A DNA stretch of 11,909 nt, from assembly GCA_004282995.1 (NCBI GenBank), contig SHLU01000052.1:1-11909 (forward strand), given 5' to 3'. The stretch's first letter is position 1; each line of letters opens with the position of its first letter. Source of the stretch: Sphingomonadaceae bacterium (GTDB lineage Bacteria > Pseudomonadota > Alphaproteobacteria > Sphingomonadales > Sphingomonadaceae). Made by a program: the position numbers and the translations under genes. The notes below the pieces were generated by a model. The model searched no databases. It was not told the origin of the DNA and was given only the letters and a program-made list of their open reading frames with translations. Below, piece after piece: positions 5,870-11,909 of this stretch.

Positions 5870-7840
5870 CTAGTTGCGCACCCTTCGCGACCGCAAAGCC
5901 CAGCGTTCCGATCCCCATCGCGCCACCAGCCGGTCAACCGCCGTGCGCCGGGTAGATGCCAGTCCGGCATACCCGGCACAGCTCCCGTCCTTCTCGAAAC
6001 AAGCCTCCTCCCGGTCAAGGCGCAGGGTGACGATCCCGTAGTCAGGATCAACGATGCCGATCGCCGCCGGACTGTCGAGTGGGCCGATATGCATGAACGG
6101 TGCGAAAGCAGCGGTCGGTGGCAGATCCACGCCCAGTTGGCCGAGCAGAATGCGGCGTATGTCGCTTTGCGCGATAGGACCGGACACACCCTCGAGCGTA
6201 CGATTGCTGACGAGGAATGTGCCGTTCTGCAGCCGGTTGATGACGTGGCCGTGGCCAAGGAACCCGTTTTCGAACAATGCTTCGCCGTGGTCGCCGGTCA
6301 CCAGCAACAGCGTATTGTCCCACGCTCCAACCGCTTTAAGCTTCGCCACCAGCCGGCCAAGCGCTGCATCGGCATGAGCTACCGCATTCCAATAGGTTGC
6401 CTGAACCCGGGCCGCATTGTCGGCCGCGATTTCTCCGCGCGTGACCGGGGGATGGGCCAGCCGCTGTGCAATGGCACCATGGTGATAGGGGAAATGCGGC
6501 GACTGGAAATTGAGATAGACGAATTGCGGCTTTGACCAGACCTTCCGCTGCCCAAATGCGCGCTCGAATTCACCAAGCACGATGCCTTCATCGATCAGCA
6601 GAGAGCCTTGCGCGGCAAAGCCGAAGGCGCGCTTGTCCTTGAGGGTTTCAGCATCGACGAGGACATCGGCGCTTTCGCGCATGCCCGTCGCCTTGGCGAT
6701 GCCGCCGAAGTCTTCCGGCTGGCCGGAAAACACCCCGACACCGTAACCGCTTCGCTTCAGGTCATGGAACAGGCTCGGCGCGCCCTGTTCGACGGTCAGC
6801 GCACCGCCAAACAGCGATTTGAGCGATTCGGTGGTGAAGCCAACATGGCTGAAGACCGGCGTTATGGCGGAGCCCTGCGCCGCGATTGCTTCGAGGTTGG
6901 GAGCCACGGGTCGACCATCGATGCGTTTGCCCAGGACATCGAAACGTGTGCTTTCAAAGACTACGATCACGACATGCGGCTTATCGCCCGTCAGCACCGC
7001 ATCGGGGGCAGTCTGCGGGATAGCGACCAGCTCCAGGTCTCCGCCGAATCCGTCTTCGTCCACGCCGTTGCCGGGAATATCCAGCGCCAGAGGGTGGCGC
7101 GATGAATCGAACGGGTTTCGATCAATCTGGCGACCGGCGAGGCCATATCCGTCTCGGTCGAAATCGCTCGCCTGCGTCACCGCTGAAGTTACAGCGTTCC
7201 ATACAAGGATATGCTCCAGACCGCGCGCACCGTCGCTGCCGGTCCGGGGAAGCAGAACGACAGCCGCCACGAGCACGGCCCAGATGATGGCGATCCCCCG
7301 CCAACGCGGTCCGCGATGCACTGGGGATGGCTCCCCCGTCACGATTTTTCGCACCACTCGTCCGGCGCACCACCAAGCAAGTCCAAAGCCTGTGAGAGCA
7401 GCGACGCCCAGGGCGATTTCGTTCTTGGCGAACAGCAGGGCGTCAGCCGCGCTGCCTCCGCCGAGCTGCGTTAACAGCGCAAAGCTCACGGCAGCTCTGA
7501 AATAGGAATGGAGCTGATACTGCAGCGTCAGCGCCAGCAGGCTGAGTCCGCCATAGAGGAAAGCGAAATGGACCATCGCCATTGCTCGGCCCGGACCGCG
7601 CGCCAGCCAGGCGGCCGCGCGCCAGGCGACAAGGCTTGCAGCCACTTGGGCGATTGCAAACCCGGCCAGGAATAGCGCAAGTTCAGCTGGCGTATCGACC
7701 GCGCTCGACTGGCCGAAGCCACCGCTGAACAGCCCGTATTTCCGGTCCGCCACCGCCAACTCGATCGCGCTGACCACAAGCACCACCAACGGACCGAACA
7801 GCGCCGGGGCAAGCAGGCGTTGGAACGCTCTGGCGAGCAT
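5870..7840 (-). CDS. Membrane-anchored sulfatase/LtaS-type alkaline-phosphatase-superfamily enzyme
   Basis: A 656-residue protein with an N-terminal membrane domain (hydrophobic segments near 12-32, 54-78, 88-110, 116-126, 140-162 and 181-198) followed by an extracytoplasmic catalytic domain. Catalytic landmarks are VVIVVFESTRFDVLG (290-304, metal ligand Glu296), SHVGFTTESLKSLFGG with the probable nucleophile Thr336 or Thr337, LNFQSPHFPYHH (443-454) and VTGDHGEALFENGFLGHGH with Asp517 and His518. This is the layout of LtaS, OpgB and phosphoethanolamine-transferase relatives. A Thr rather than a Cys/Ser sulfatase signature suggests phospho-group transfer over sulfate ester hydrolysis, but the substrate is unknown. 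Residues about 226-264 hold a DFDRDGYG and DIPGNGVDEDG loop (see findings). ATG 7840 is chosen because GGAGA lies four bases upstream (7845-7849); an in-frame ATG at 7867 lacks an SD. It is convergent with the O-ligase and may modify the same glycan; that is inference. Confidence 0.85.
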   Translation of the reverse strand: MLARAFQRLLAPALFGPLVVLVVSAIELAVADRKYGLFSGGFGQSSAVDTPAELALFLAGFAIAQVAASLVAWRAAAWLARGPGRAMAMVHFAFLYGGLSLLALTLQYQLHSYFRAAVSFALLTQLGGGSAADALLFAKNEIALGVAALTGFGLAWWCAGRVVRKIVTGEPSPVHRGPRWRGIAIIWAVLVAAVVLLPRTGSDGARGLEHILVWNAVTSAVTQASDFDRDGYGLAGRQIDRNPFDSSRHPLALDIPGNGVDEDGFGGDLELVAIPQTAPDAVLTGDKPHVVIVVFESTRFDVLGKRIDGRPVAPNLEAIAAQGSAITPVFSHVGFTTESLKSLFGGALTVEQGAPSLFHDLKRSGYGVGVFSGQPEDFGGIAKATGMRESADVLVDAETLKDKRAFGFAAQGSLLIDEGIVLGEFERAFGQRKVWSKPQFVYLNFQSPHFPYHHGAIAQRLAHPPVTRGEIAADNAARVQATYWNAVAHADAALGRLVAKLKAVGAWDNTLLLVTGDHGEALFENGFLGHGHVINRLQNGTFLVSNRTLEGVSGPIAQSDIRRILLGQLGVDLPPTAAFAPFMHIGPLDSPAAIGIVDPDYGIVTLRLDREEACFEKDGSCAGYAGLASTRRTAVDRLVARWGSERWALRSRRVRN

Positions 7841-7968
7841 GATTTCTCCACGAACAGAAGCGCGCACCGCGCGCGCCTGCCCGCATTAGCGCGTGCCGGT
7901 TAAGGGGCTGTTAGGGACGGTTTCAAAGTTTCGCACCGGCTGCTTTCAACCGATGCCGTAGCGTCAGC

Positions 7969-7984
7969 TTGACGTTTACGGAAA
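7969..7984 (+). promoter_or_regulatory. Candidate LiuR-like (MerR-family) operator and -35 region for the maoC-thiolase operon
   Basis: The 16-mer TTGACGTTTACGGAAA resembles the TTGACGTTTACGTCAA type of site I associate with LiuR-type MerR regulators of acyl-CoA catabolism; the left half is perfect and the right half has two mismatches. It also contains a TTGACG that could be a -35 box. A perfect GCAACGTTGC palindrome follows at 7985-7994. The site lies about 100 bases before the maoC start in the divergent gap 7841-8085. In the rest of that gap I see only a CGCG-rich stretch (7861-7876) and no convincing second promoter. Confidence 0.3.
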
Positions 7985-8085
7985 GCAACGTTGCGCTACC
8001 CCGTTCGATGCTGCATGACCGGCTTCGAAAGGCGCGATGACGACCGGAGTCGCGCTCGTGACAATACATCCAGGAGGAACGGCCA

Positions 8086-8535
8086 ATGACCCCGCAGGAA
8101 CTCGCAGAAAAAGTCGGCGAACAGCTTGGAAGCAGCGAATGGGTGGAGATGAGCCAGGAGCGGATCAACCAGTTCGCCGATGCAACCGGCGATCACCAGT
8201 TCATCCATATCAACGAAGAAGCCGCCAAGATGACACCGTTCGGCGGGACCATCGCGCACGGCTTCCTGACGCTATCTATGATCCCCTATCTCGGTGCCAA
8301 TTCCGACATGGAGAAGATCGACGGCGTGAAGATGGGCGTCAATTACGGGGGCAACAAGACCCGGTTCATCGCCCCCGTGCGGGCCGGCAAGCGTATCCGC
8401 GGCCACTGGAAGCTGCTCGAAATGATCGAGAAGCGTCCCGGCCAGTGGCAACAGACTGCCGAGATCACTATGGAGATCGAAGGCGAGGACAAGCCGGCTT
8501 TGATCTGCGAGTGGATCACCCAGTACTTCGTCTGA
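8086..8535 (+). CDS. MaoC-type (R)-specific enoyl-CoA hydratase/dehydratase
   Basis: A single hot-dog-fold protein of 149 residues, expected to hydrate trans-2-enoyl-CoA to (R)-3-hydroxyacyl-CoA in the cytoplasm, a reaction that links beta-oxidation to polyhydroxyalkanoate synthesis. The hydratase-2 motif is intact: FADATGDHQFIHINEEAA with the catalytic pair Asp36 and His41, followed by FGGTIAHGFLTLSM (52-65). The C-terminal strand pair includes AEITMEIEGEDKPALICEW. The length is normal for the short MaoC/NodN-like type. ATG 8086 has a full AGGAGG SD eight bases upstream (8072-8077), the best ribosome site in the window. The thiolase follows after 63 bases on the same strand with no terminator visible, so the two probably form an operon. 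Chain-length preference is not readable; some close relatives are annotated only as MaoC family dehydratase or NodN-like. Confidence 0.92.
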   Translation: MTPQELAEKVGEQLGSSEWVEMSQERINQFADATGDHQFIHINEEAAKMTPFGGTIAHGFLTLSMIPYLGANSDMEKIDGVKMGVNYGGNKTRFIAPVRAGKRIRGHWKLLEMIEKRPGQWQQTAEITMEIEGEDKPALICEWITQYFV

Positions 8536-8598
8536 GCTCGTCCTCCCCTGGCGATATTCGACACTTCCAAACAGACAACGCAGCAAAGGACATTCCCC

Positions 8599-9777
8599 AT
8601 GCGTGATGCAGTCATCGTTTCCACCGCCCGTACCGGTATGGGCAAAGCCTACAAGGGTGCTTTCAACTCCACCCCGGGCGCGACACTTGGCGCCTATGCG
8701 CTCAAACCCGCCATCGAGCGCGCCGGCATCGAACCCGGCGAAGTCGACGACGTGCTGTGGGGCGCCGCGCTCCAGCAGGGTGCGCAGGCCGGCAATCTCG
8801 CTCGCCAGGTCGCGTTGCGTGCCGGCTGCCCTATCGGCACCAGCGGCATGACCATTGATCGCCAGTGCTCTTCGGGCCTGATGACCATCGCCACCGCTGC
8901 CAAACAGGTCGTGATCGACCGGATGGACGTGGTTGCAGCCGGTGGGCAGGAATCGATCAGCATGGTGCAAACGCCCGAAATGCGTGTCATGCCCGACCCG
9001 GAACTGATGAACATGCACGGCGCGATCTACATGCCGATGCTGCAGACGGCCGAGACCGTGGCCCAGCGCTACGGCATCAGCCGCGAAGCGCAGGACGAAT
9101 ACGGCCTGCAGTCGCAGCAGCGTACCGCTGCCGCGCAGGAAGCCGGCAAGTTCGACGACGAAATCGTTTCGGTCACCACCACTCACAAGGTGAAGGACAA
9201 GGAAACCGGCGAGGTTTCCGACCAGGAAGTCACCATCGCCAAGGACGAGGGCAATCGTCCCTCGACCACGCTCGAAGGTCTGTCGCAGCTCCAGCCTGTC
9301 ATGGGCCCCGGCACCACCATCACCGCCGGCAATGCCAGCCAGCTTTCGGACGGTTCCTCTGCGGTCGTGGTGATGGAAGCAAAGCTCGCCGAACAGAAGG
9401 GCCTGCAGCCGCTCGGCCGTTATGTGGGGATGGCTGTCGCCGGCACCGAACCCGACGAAATGGGCATCGGCCCGATCTTTGCCATTCCCAAGCTGCTCAA
9501 GCGTTTCGACCTGTCGGTCGACGACATCGGCCTCTGGGAACTGAACGAAGCCTTCGCGGTGCAGGTGATCTACTGTCGTGACAAGCTCGGCATCGACAAT
9601 GACAAGCTCAACGTCAACGGCGGCTCGATCTCGATCGGTCATCCCTATGGCATGACCGGCGCCCGTTGCACCGGCCACGCGCTGCTCGAGGGCAAGCGTC
9701 GCGGTGCGAAATATGCCGTCGTCACCATGTGCGTTGGCGGCGGAATGGGCGCAGCCGGCCTGTTCGAGATTTTCTGA
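8599..9777 (+). CDS. Acetyl-CoA C-acetyl/acyltransferase (thiolase)
   Basis: A 392-residue thiolase II-fold enzyme, normal in length. It catalyses reversible Claisen condensation or thiolysis: two acetyl-CoA to acetoacetyl-CoA, or shortening of 3-ketoacyl-CoA. All catalytic elements are present: DRQCSSGL with nucleophile Cys90, NEAFA (316-320), GGSISIGHPYGMTGAR with His348, and VTMCVGGGMG with Cys378. The GHPYGMTGAR form differs from the more usual GHPIGASGAR of PhaA/AtoB and is, to my recollection, typical of a proteobacterial acetyl-CoA acyltransferase subgroup, so I avoid the symbol phaA. ATG 8599 has AAGGA eight bases upstream (8586-8590). It is probably co-transcribed with the upstream MaoC hydratase, giving a pair that could serve fatty-acid or branched-chain acyl-CoA degradation or supply PHA precursors. 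A hairpin pair follows in the downstream gap. Confidence 0.95.
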   Translation: MRDAVIVSTARTGMGKAYKGAFNSTPGATLGAYALKPAIERAGIEPGEVDDVLWGAALQQGAQAGNLARQVALRAGCPIGTSGMTIDRQCSSGLMTIATAAKQVVIDRMDVVAAGGQESISMVQTPEMRVMPDPELMNMHGAIYMPMLQTAETVAQRYGISREAQDEYGLQSQQRTAAAQEAGKFDDEIVSVTTTHKVKDKETGEVSDQEVTIAKDEGNRPSTTLEGLSQLQPVMGPGTTITAGNASQLSDGSSAVVVMEAKLAEQKGLQPLGRYVGMAVAGTEPDEMGIGPIFAIPKLLKRFDLSVDDIGLWELNEAFAVQVIYCRDKLGIDNDKLNVNGGSISIGHPYGMTGARCTGHALLEGKRRGAKYAVVTMCVGGGMGAAGLFEIF

Positions 9778-9791
9778 TTTCGTGAAGCCAT

Positions 9792-9809
9792 TTGCCTTTC
9801 GCGAGGCAA
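9792..9809 (+). other. Small stem-loop after the thiolase gene
   Basis: TTGCCT (9792-9797) and AGGCAA (9804-9809) form a perfect 6-bp stem with a TTCGCG loop. There is no T tract after it, so it is not a terminator on its own, but it may protect the 3' end of the thiolase message. It stands nine bases before the larger hairpin. Confidence 0.4.
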
Positions 9810-9817
9810 CACAGCAT

Positions 9818-9849
9818 CCTCCCGCTGCCCGGCAAGGGTTAGCGGGAGG
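9818..9849 (+). terminator. Strong hairpin: terminator/attenuator of maoC-thiolase that covers the SD of the DUF4126 gene
   Basis: CCTCCCGCT (9818-9826) pairs perfectly with AGCGGGAGG (9841-9849); inside, GCCC (9827-9830) pairs with GGGT (9836-9839, one G-T pair), leaving a five-base loop and one bulged T. The stem is followed only by TTTGCGTT, so as an intrinsic terminator it is weak to moderate. Its 3' arm contains the whole GGGAGG SD of the next gene (start 9856), so an RNA that folds this way would hide the ribosome site. It may work as terminator, translational lock, or both. Confidence 0.55.
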
Positions 9850-9855
9850 TTTGCG

Positions 9856-10467
9856 TTGGGGATCATGGAGATCATTGGCATTGCCGGCAGCGTCAGCCTG
9901 CTGGCTGGCTGGCGGCTTTATCTCAGCATCCTAGCGACCGGCATCGCCATGCGGTCGGGCGCACTGCCACTGCCCGAACATCTCGACAGCCTGGCCGTAC
10001 TGGCCAATCCATGGGTGATGGGGATCGCCGGCTTCGCAGCGCTGGCCGAATTCTTCGCCGACAAGGTAATGTGGCTCGACTCTCTGTGGGACACGTTGCA
10101 CACGGCGGCGCGACCGGTCGGCGGGGCACTGTTGGCGCTGGCAATCGTCGACCCATCGGACCCGGCCATGCAGGTGATCGCGTTCATCCTTGGTGGTGGA
10201 GCCAGCTTCGTCGCCCATGGCGGCAAGGCCAGCGCCCGTGCTGTGGTCAACACCAGCCCTGAACCGATCAGCAATGTCGCGGTCTCGACTGTAGAAGATG
10301 TCGCGACCGGCGCACTGCTCTATCTCGCTTACGAATTCCCGCTGGTCGCGGGCGGCATAGCCCTGCTGCTGCTGGCTCTGGTAACCGCCCTGCTGTTGTG
10401 GGCGCGGCGGGTGATCCGGCGCATTTTCCTCCGAATGCCTAAAGTCGAACGCGACGCAGCGCGCTAA
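9856..10467 (+). CDS. DUF4126 family integral membrane protein
   Basis: A 203-residue membrane protein of unknown function. Opening EIIGIAGSVSLLAGWRLYL (5-23), then LPLPEHLDSL, NPWVMGIAGF, LAEFFADKVMWLDSLWDTLH (63-82) and ARAVVNTSPEPISN (127-140) are the conserved stretches I associate with DUF4126. Hydrophobic segments lie near 5-32, 50-66, 86-100, 104-120, 150-160 and 161-183, followed by a basic tail. The conserved part begins right at the N-terminus, so only two starts are sensible: TTG 9856, six bases after GGGAGG (9844-9849), or ATG 9865, which is 15 bases from it. I prefer TTG. The SD is inside a hairpin. It probably depends on read-through from the thiolase unit, since little room exists for its own promoter. 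The stop overlaps that of convergent phaZ by four bases. The function is unknown to me and a PHA link is only positional. Confidence 0.87.
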   Translation: MGIMEIIGIAGSVSLLAGWRLYLSILATGIAMRSGALPLPEHLDSLAVLANPWVMGIAGFAALAEFFADKVMWLDSLWDTLHTAARPVGGALLALAIVDPSDPAMQVIAFILGGGASFVAHGGKASARAVVNTSPEPISNVAVSTVEDVATGALLYLAYEFPLVAGGIALLLLALVTALLLWARRVIRRIFLRMPKVERDAAR

Positions 10468-11729
10468 GCCTTCGCGGGGCTTTTCGCGCCCTTGACGCGA
10501 TGTTCGGCCATGAAATCCTCGACTACCGGGGCAATGATCTCACGCCACTTGCTGCCGTTGAAAATGCCGTAATGACCGGCCCCTTCGGCGAGGAAGTAGC
10601 GCTTCTTGTTCTTGGCCAATGCGGGTGTCAGCTTGAGCGCGGCCCTGGTCTGGCCGATACCCGAGATATCGTCGCGCTCGCCTTCAATGGCGAGCAGCGC
10701 GGTATCGTCCAGCGCGGAGAGGTCGACCAGTTCGCCGCGGTGGCGGAAAGTACCGTTCGGGATGGCGTGGGTCTGGAACACTTCCTCGACCGTTTGCAGA
10801 TAAAACTCCGCCGTCATGTCGCACACGCTGCGGTATTCCTCGTAGAAATCCTTGGTCGCCTGCGCGCTGGTCTCGTCGCCTACGGTGAGGTGCTTGAACA
10901 TCTCGTAGTGGCTCTGGATATGCGCGCCGAGGTTCATACTCATGAACCCGGCCAACTGCATGAAGCCGGGATAAACCCGGCGGCCGGCACCGGCATAATT
11001 CATCGGTACCGTGGCGATCACATTCTGGCGAAACCAGCTGATCGGACGCTCCATCGCCAGGTCGTTGACCGTGGTTGGACTCTCGCGCGTATCGATCGGA
11101 CCGCCCATCATTGTCAGCGTGGCGGGACGATGCGGATCGCGTCGGCCGTTCATCAATGCGGTCGCCGCAAAGGCCGGGACCGAAGGCTGGCACACCGCCA
11201 TCAGGTGCGCACGTCCGCCTTGCGAATCCGGGCCGATCAAGTCGAGAAATTCGATCAGGTAATCGATGTAATCGTCGAGGTCGAAATGTCCGGCGCTTTC
11301 AGGCACGGTCCGGGCATCGGCCCAGTCGGTGATATAAACCACGCTGGATTCGACCATGCGTTCGACCGTCCCGCGCAGCAGCGTGGCATAATGTCCGCTC
11401 ATCGGGGCGACAATCAGCAGCGAAGGCGCGTCGTCTGGCAGGCCTTCGCGGGCGAAGCGCAGAAGATCACCGAAAGGCTTGGTCAGCACGGTGGTTTCAC
11501 TGACCGCGCATGGCGCGCCGTCGATCATGACCTTTTCGATGCCGAATTCAGGCTTGCCGCGATTCTGGGTCGCATGCGCGAACACTTCGAGCGCGCTGGC
11601 AGAGACCGGGCCCATGGCCGTGTAAGACATCGGGTTCAGCGGATTGGTCAGCCATTCAGCCGAAATGGCGGCAAGCGAACTGGCTCCATGAAGCCAAGAG
11701 CGCTGCAGCTCATGTGCGTGGTAAAGCAA
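10464..11729 (-). CDS. phaZ: Intracellular polyhydroxyalkanoate (PHB) depolymerase
   Basis: A 421-residue alpha/beta-hydrolase that breaks down stored PHB granules in the cytoplasm, releasing 3-hydroxybutyrate oligomers or acyl-CoA. The N-terminus MLYHAHELQRSWL fits the intracellular PhaZ family. The triad is visible: nucleophile Cys180 in LMAVCQPSVPAF (a Cys in place of the usual Ser, as in the Cupriavidus enzyme), Asp353 or Asp354 in IEGERDDISG, and His386 in GAGHYGIFNG. The VITDWADAR-like segment VVYITDWADAR (130-140) is also typical. The start is TTG at 11729: it gives the family N-terminus and has AGGGGA six bases upstream (11736-11741). The frame stays open upstream to 11876, but the extension is unlike the family. 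There is no signal peptide, in keeping with the intracellular type. It is convergent with the DUF4126 gene and overlaps it by four bases. Confidence 0.94.
   Translation of the reverse strand: MLYHAHELQRSWLHGASSLAAISAEWLTNPLNPMSYTAMGPVSASALEVFAHATQNRGKPEFGIEKVMIDGAPCAVSETTVLTKPFGDLLRFAREGLPDDAPSLLIVAPMSGHYATLLRGTVERMVESSVVYITDWADARTVPESAGHFDLDDYIDYLIEFLDLIGPDSQGGRAHLMAVCQPSVPAFAATALMNGRRDPHRPATLTMMGGPIDTRESPTTVNDLAMERPISWFRQNVIATVPMNYAGAGRRVYPGFMQLAGFMSMNLGAHIQSHYEMFKHLTVGDETSAQATKDFYEEYRSVCDMTAEFYLQTVEEVFQTHAIPNGTFRHRGELVDLSALDDTALLAIEGERDDISGIGQTRAALKLTPALAKNKKRYFLAEGAGHYGIFNGSKWREIIAPVVEDFMAEHRVKGAKSPAKA
10466..10484 (+). terminator. Possible short intrinsic terminator for the DUF4126 gene
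   Basis: AAGCC (10466-10470) and GGCTT (10478-10482) form a 5-bp stem with a seven-base loop, and TTTT follows or overlaps at 10481-10484. It starts at the stop codon and lies within the last codons of phaZ on the other strand. The stem is short, so confidence is limited. Confidence 0.35.
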
Positions 11730-11747
11730 TGCGTATCCCCTGCATTG
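11727..11747 (-). promoter_or_regulatory. phaZ: Stem-loop holding the phaZ start codon and presenting its SD in the loop
   Basis: The perfect inverted repeat CAATGC (11727-11732) and GCATTG (11742-11747) flanks the phaZ ribosome site. In the message, the UUG start codon would be in the stem and AGGGGA in the nine-base loop. Immediately upstream, GGGGT/ACCCC (11747-11751 and 11759-11763 on the plus strand) form another small stem that shares one base with it (11747), so the two could compete. Seen by eye; regulation is inferred. Confidence 0.35.
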
Positions 11748-11817
11748 GGGTTCTCTCGACCCCTCTATCGGGCTCTCCCGGCCCTTGATTTCGATGGTTC
11801 TGACCGCAAATGGGTAG

Positions 11818-11832
11818 TTGTGCAACGCACAA
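11818..11832. promoter_or_regulatory. Perfect 15-bp palindrome upstream of phaZ, candidate PhaR-type operator
   Basis: TTGTGC, three bases AAC, then GCACAA: both 6-base arms match perfectly. It lies 89 bases upstream of the phaZ start, in the gap between phaZ and a possible divergent gene at 11894. The TGC-N3-GCA core recalls sites of the PHA-responsive repressor PhaR, known to bind TGC/GCA-type repeats in alphaproteobacteria. No good -35/-10 pair is seen near it. A two-fold transcription-factor site is likely; its owner is inferred. Confidence 0.45.
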
Positions 11833-11893
11833 TCCCGTAAATCGCTCCCGGCCAGTGGATTTCGCCGGGTCAGCACGCTAGGCGCGAGCTTCC

Positions 11894-11909
11894 ATGGCCG
11901 AAACAGAAC
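11894..11909 (+). CDS. Possible start of a divergent gene (cut by the right edge)
   Basis: ATG at 11894 opens MAETE and then runs off the window. A weak GAG lies a few bases upstream. It would be divergent from phaZ, sharing the gap with the palindrome. Five codons cannot identify a product, so this is only a marker. Confidence 0.2.

Noticed and set aside
4416..5873. Plus-strand 485-codon frame overlapping the O-ligase in another frame
   Set aside because: Very Arg-rich shadow; the ligase frame has membrane segments and family motifs.
7841..7867. Longer N-terminus for the sulfatase-like protein (ATG 7867)
   Set aside because: No SD there, whereas GGAGA stands directly before ATG 7840, where the hydrophobic N-terminus begins.
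8272..9678. Minus-strand 468-codon frame opposite the thiolase and the end of maoC
   Set aside because: Antisense shadow from strong third-position GC bias; the thiolase is complete and canonical.
10500..11840. Plus-strand 446-codon frame opposite phaZ
   Set aside because: Antisense shadow; phaZ carries the full catalytic triad and family N-terminus.
11730..11876. Longer N-terminus for PhaZ (ATG 11876)
   Set aside because: The added 49 residues do not resemble the PhaZ family, and AGGGGA is correctly spaced for TTG 11729.

Overview
The window reads as chromosomal DNA of a GC-rich alphaproteobacterium, most likely order Sphingomonadales and probably the Erythrobacter/Altererythrobacter group. 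This rests on protein style (the XrtA/PEP-CTERM glycosyltransferase and O-ligase pair, the DUF4126 protein, the alphaproteobacterial-type glutamate synthase), on codon bias, and on relaxed promoter elements. No database search was possible. Nothing in it looks like a mobile element, CRISPR array, prophage or tRNA/rRNA gene.

Left part (1-4245), minus strand. A glycosyltransferase of the exosortase A (XrtA)-associated type (2998-4233) is followed after 47 bases by an unrecognised acidic protein with N-terminal membrane segments (1002-2951). A strong hairpin with a T-rich tail on the minus strand (931-964) probably ends this two-gene unit. A candidate promoter (872-900) then leads into the N-terminal 250 codons of glutamate synthase large subunit gltB, which runs off the left edge.

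Centre (4246-7840). Divergent from the glycosyltransferase, the plus strand holds a very small single-pass membrane ORF (4349-4480). Its stop overlaps the start of a multi-pass XrtA-associated O-glycosylation ligase (4477-5856). Convergent with it is a membrane-anchored alkaline-phosphatase-superfamily enzyme of the sulfatase/LtaS type (5870-7840), which carries a degenerate MopE-like Ca-binding loop between its membrane and catalytic parts. This block looks like a piece of an exopolysaccharide or protein-glycan assembly and modification system. The exosortase and the chain-length and export genes are not in the window.

Right part (7841-11909). A MaoC-type enoyl-CoA hydratase (8086-8535) and a thiolase (8599-9777) form a plus-strand acyl-CoA pair. 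Two hairpins follow, the second covering the ribosome-binding site of a DUF4126 membrane protein (9856-10467). Convergent with that, and overlapping its stop codon, is an intracellular polyhydroxyalkanoate depolymerase, phaZ (10464-11729). A perfect 15-bp palindrome lies upstream of phaZ, and its start codon and Shine-Dalgarno sequence (SD) sit in a small stem-loop. Thiolase, R-hydratase and depolymerase together suggest a link to PHA/short-chain acyl-CoA turnover. This is inference.

There is no gene-free stretch over 300 bases. The largest gaps are 751-1001, 7841-8085 and 11730-11893. The most noteworthy unexplained items are the small ORF coupled to the ligase, the acidic membrane protein tied to the glycosyltransferase, the hairpin over the DUF4126 ribosome-binding site, and the operator-like palindrome before phaZ.
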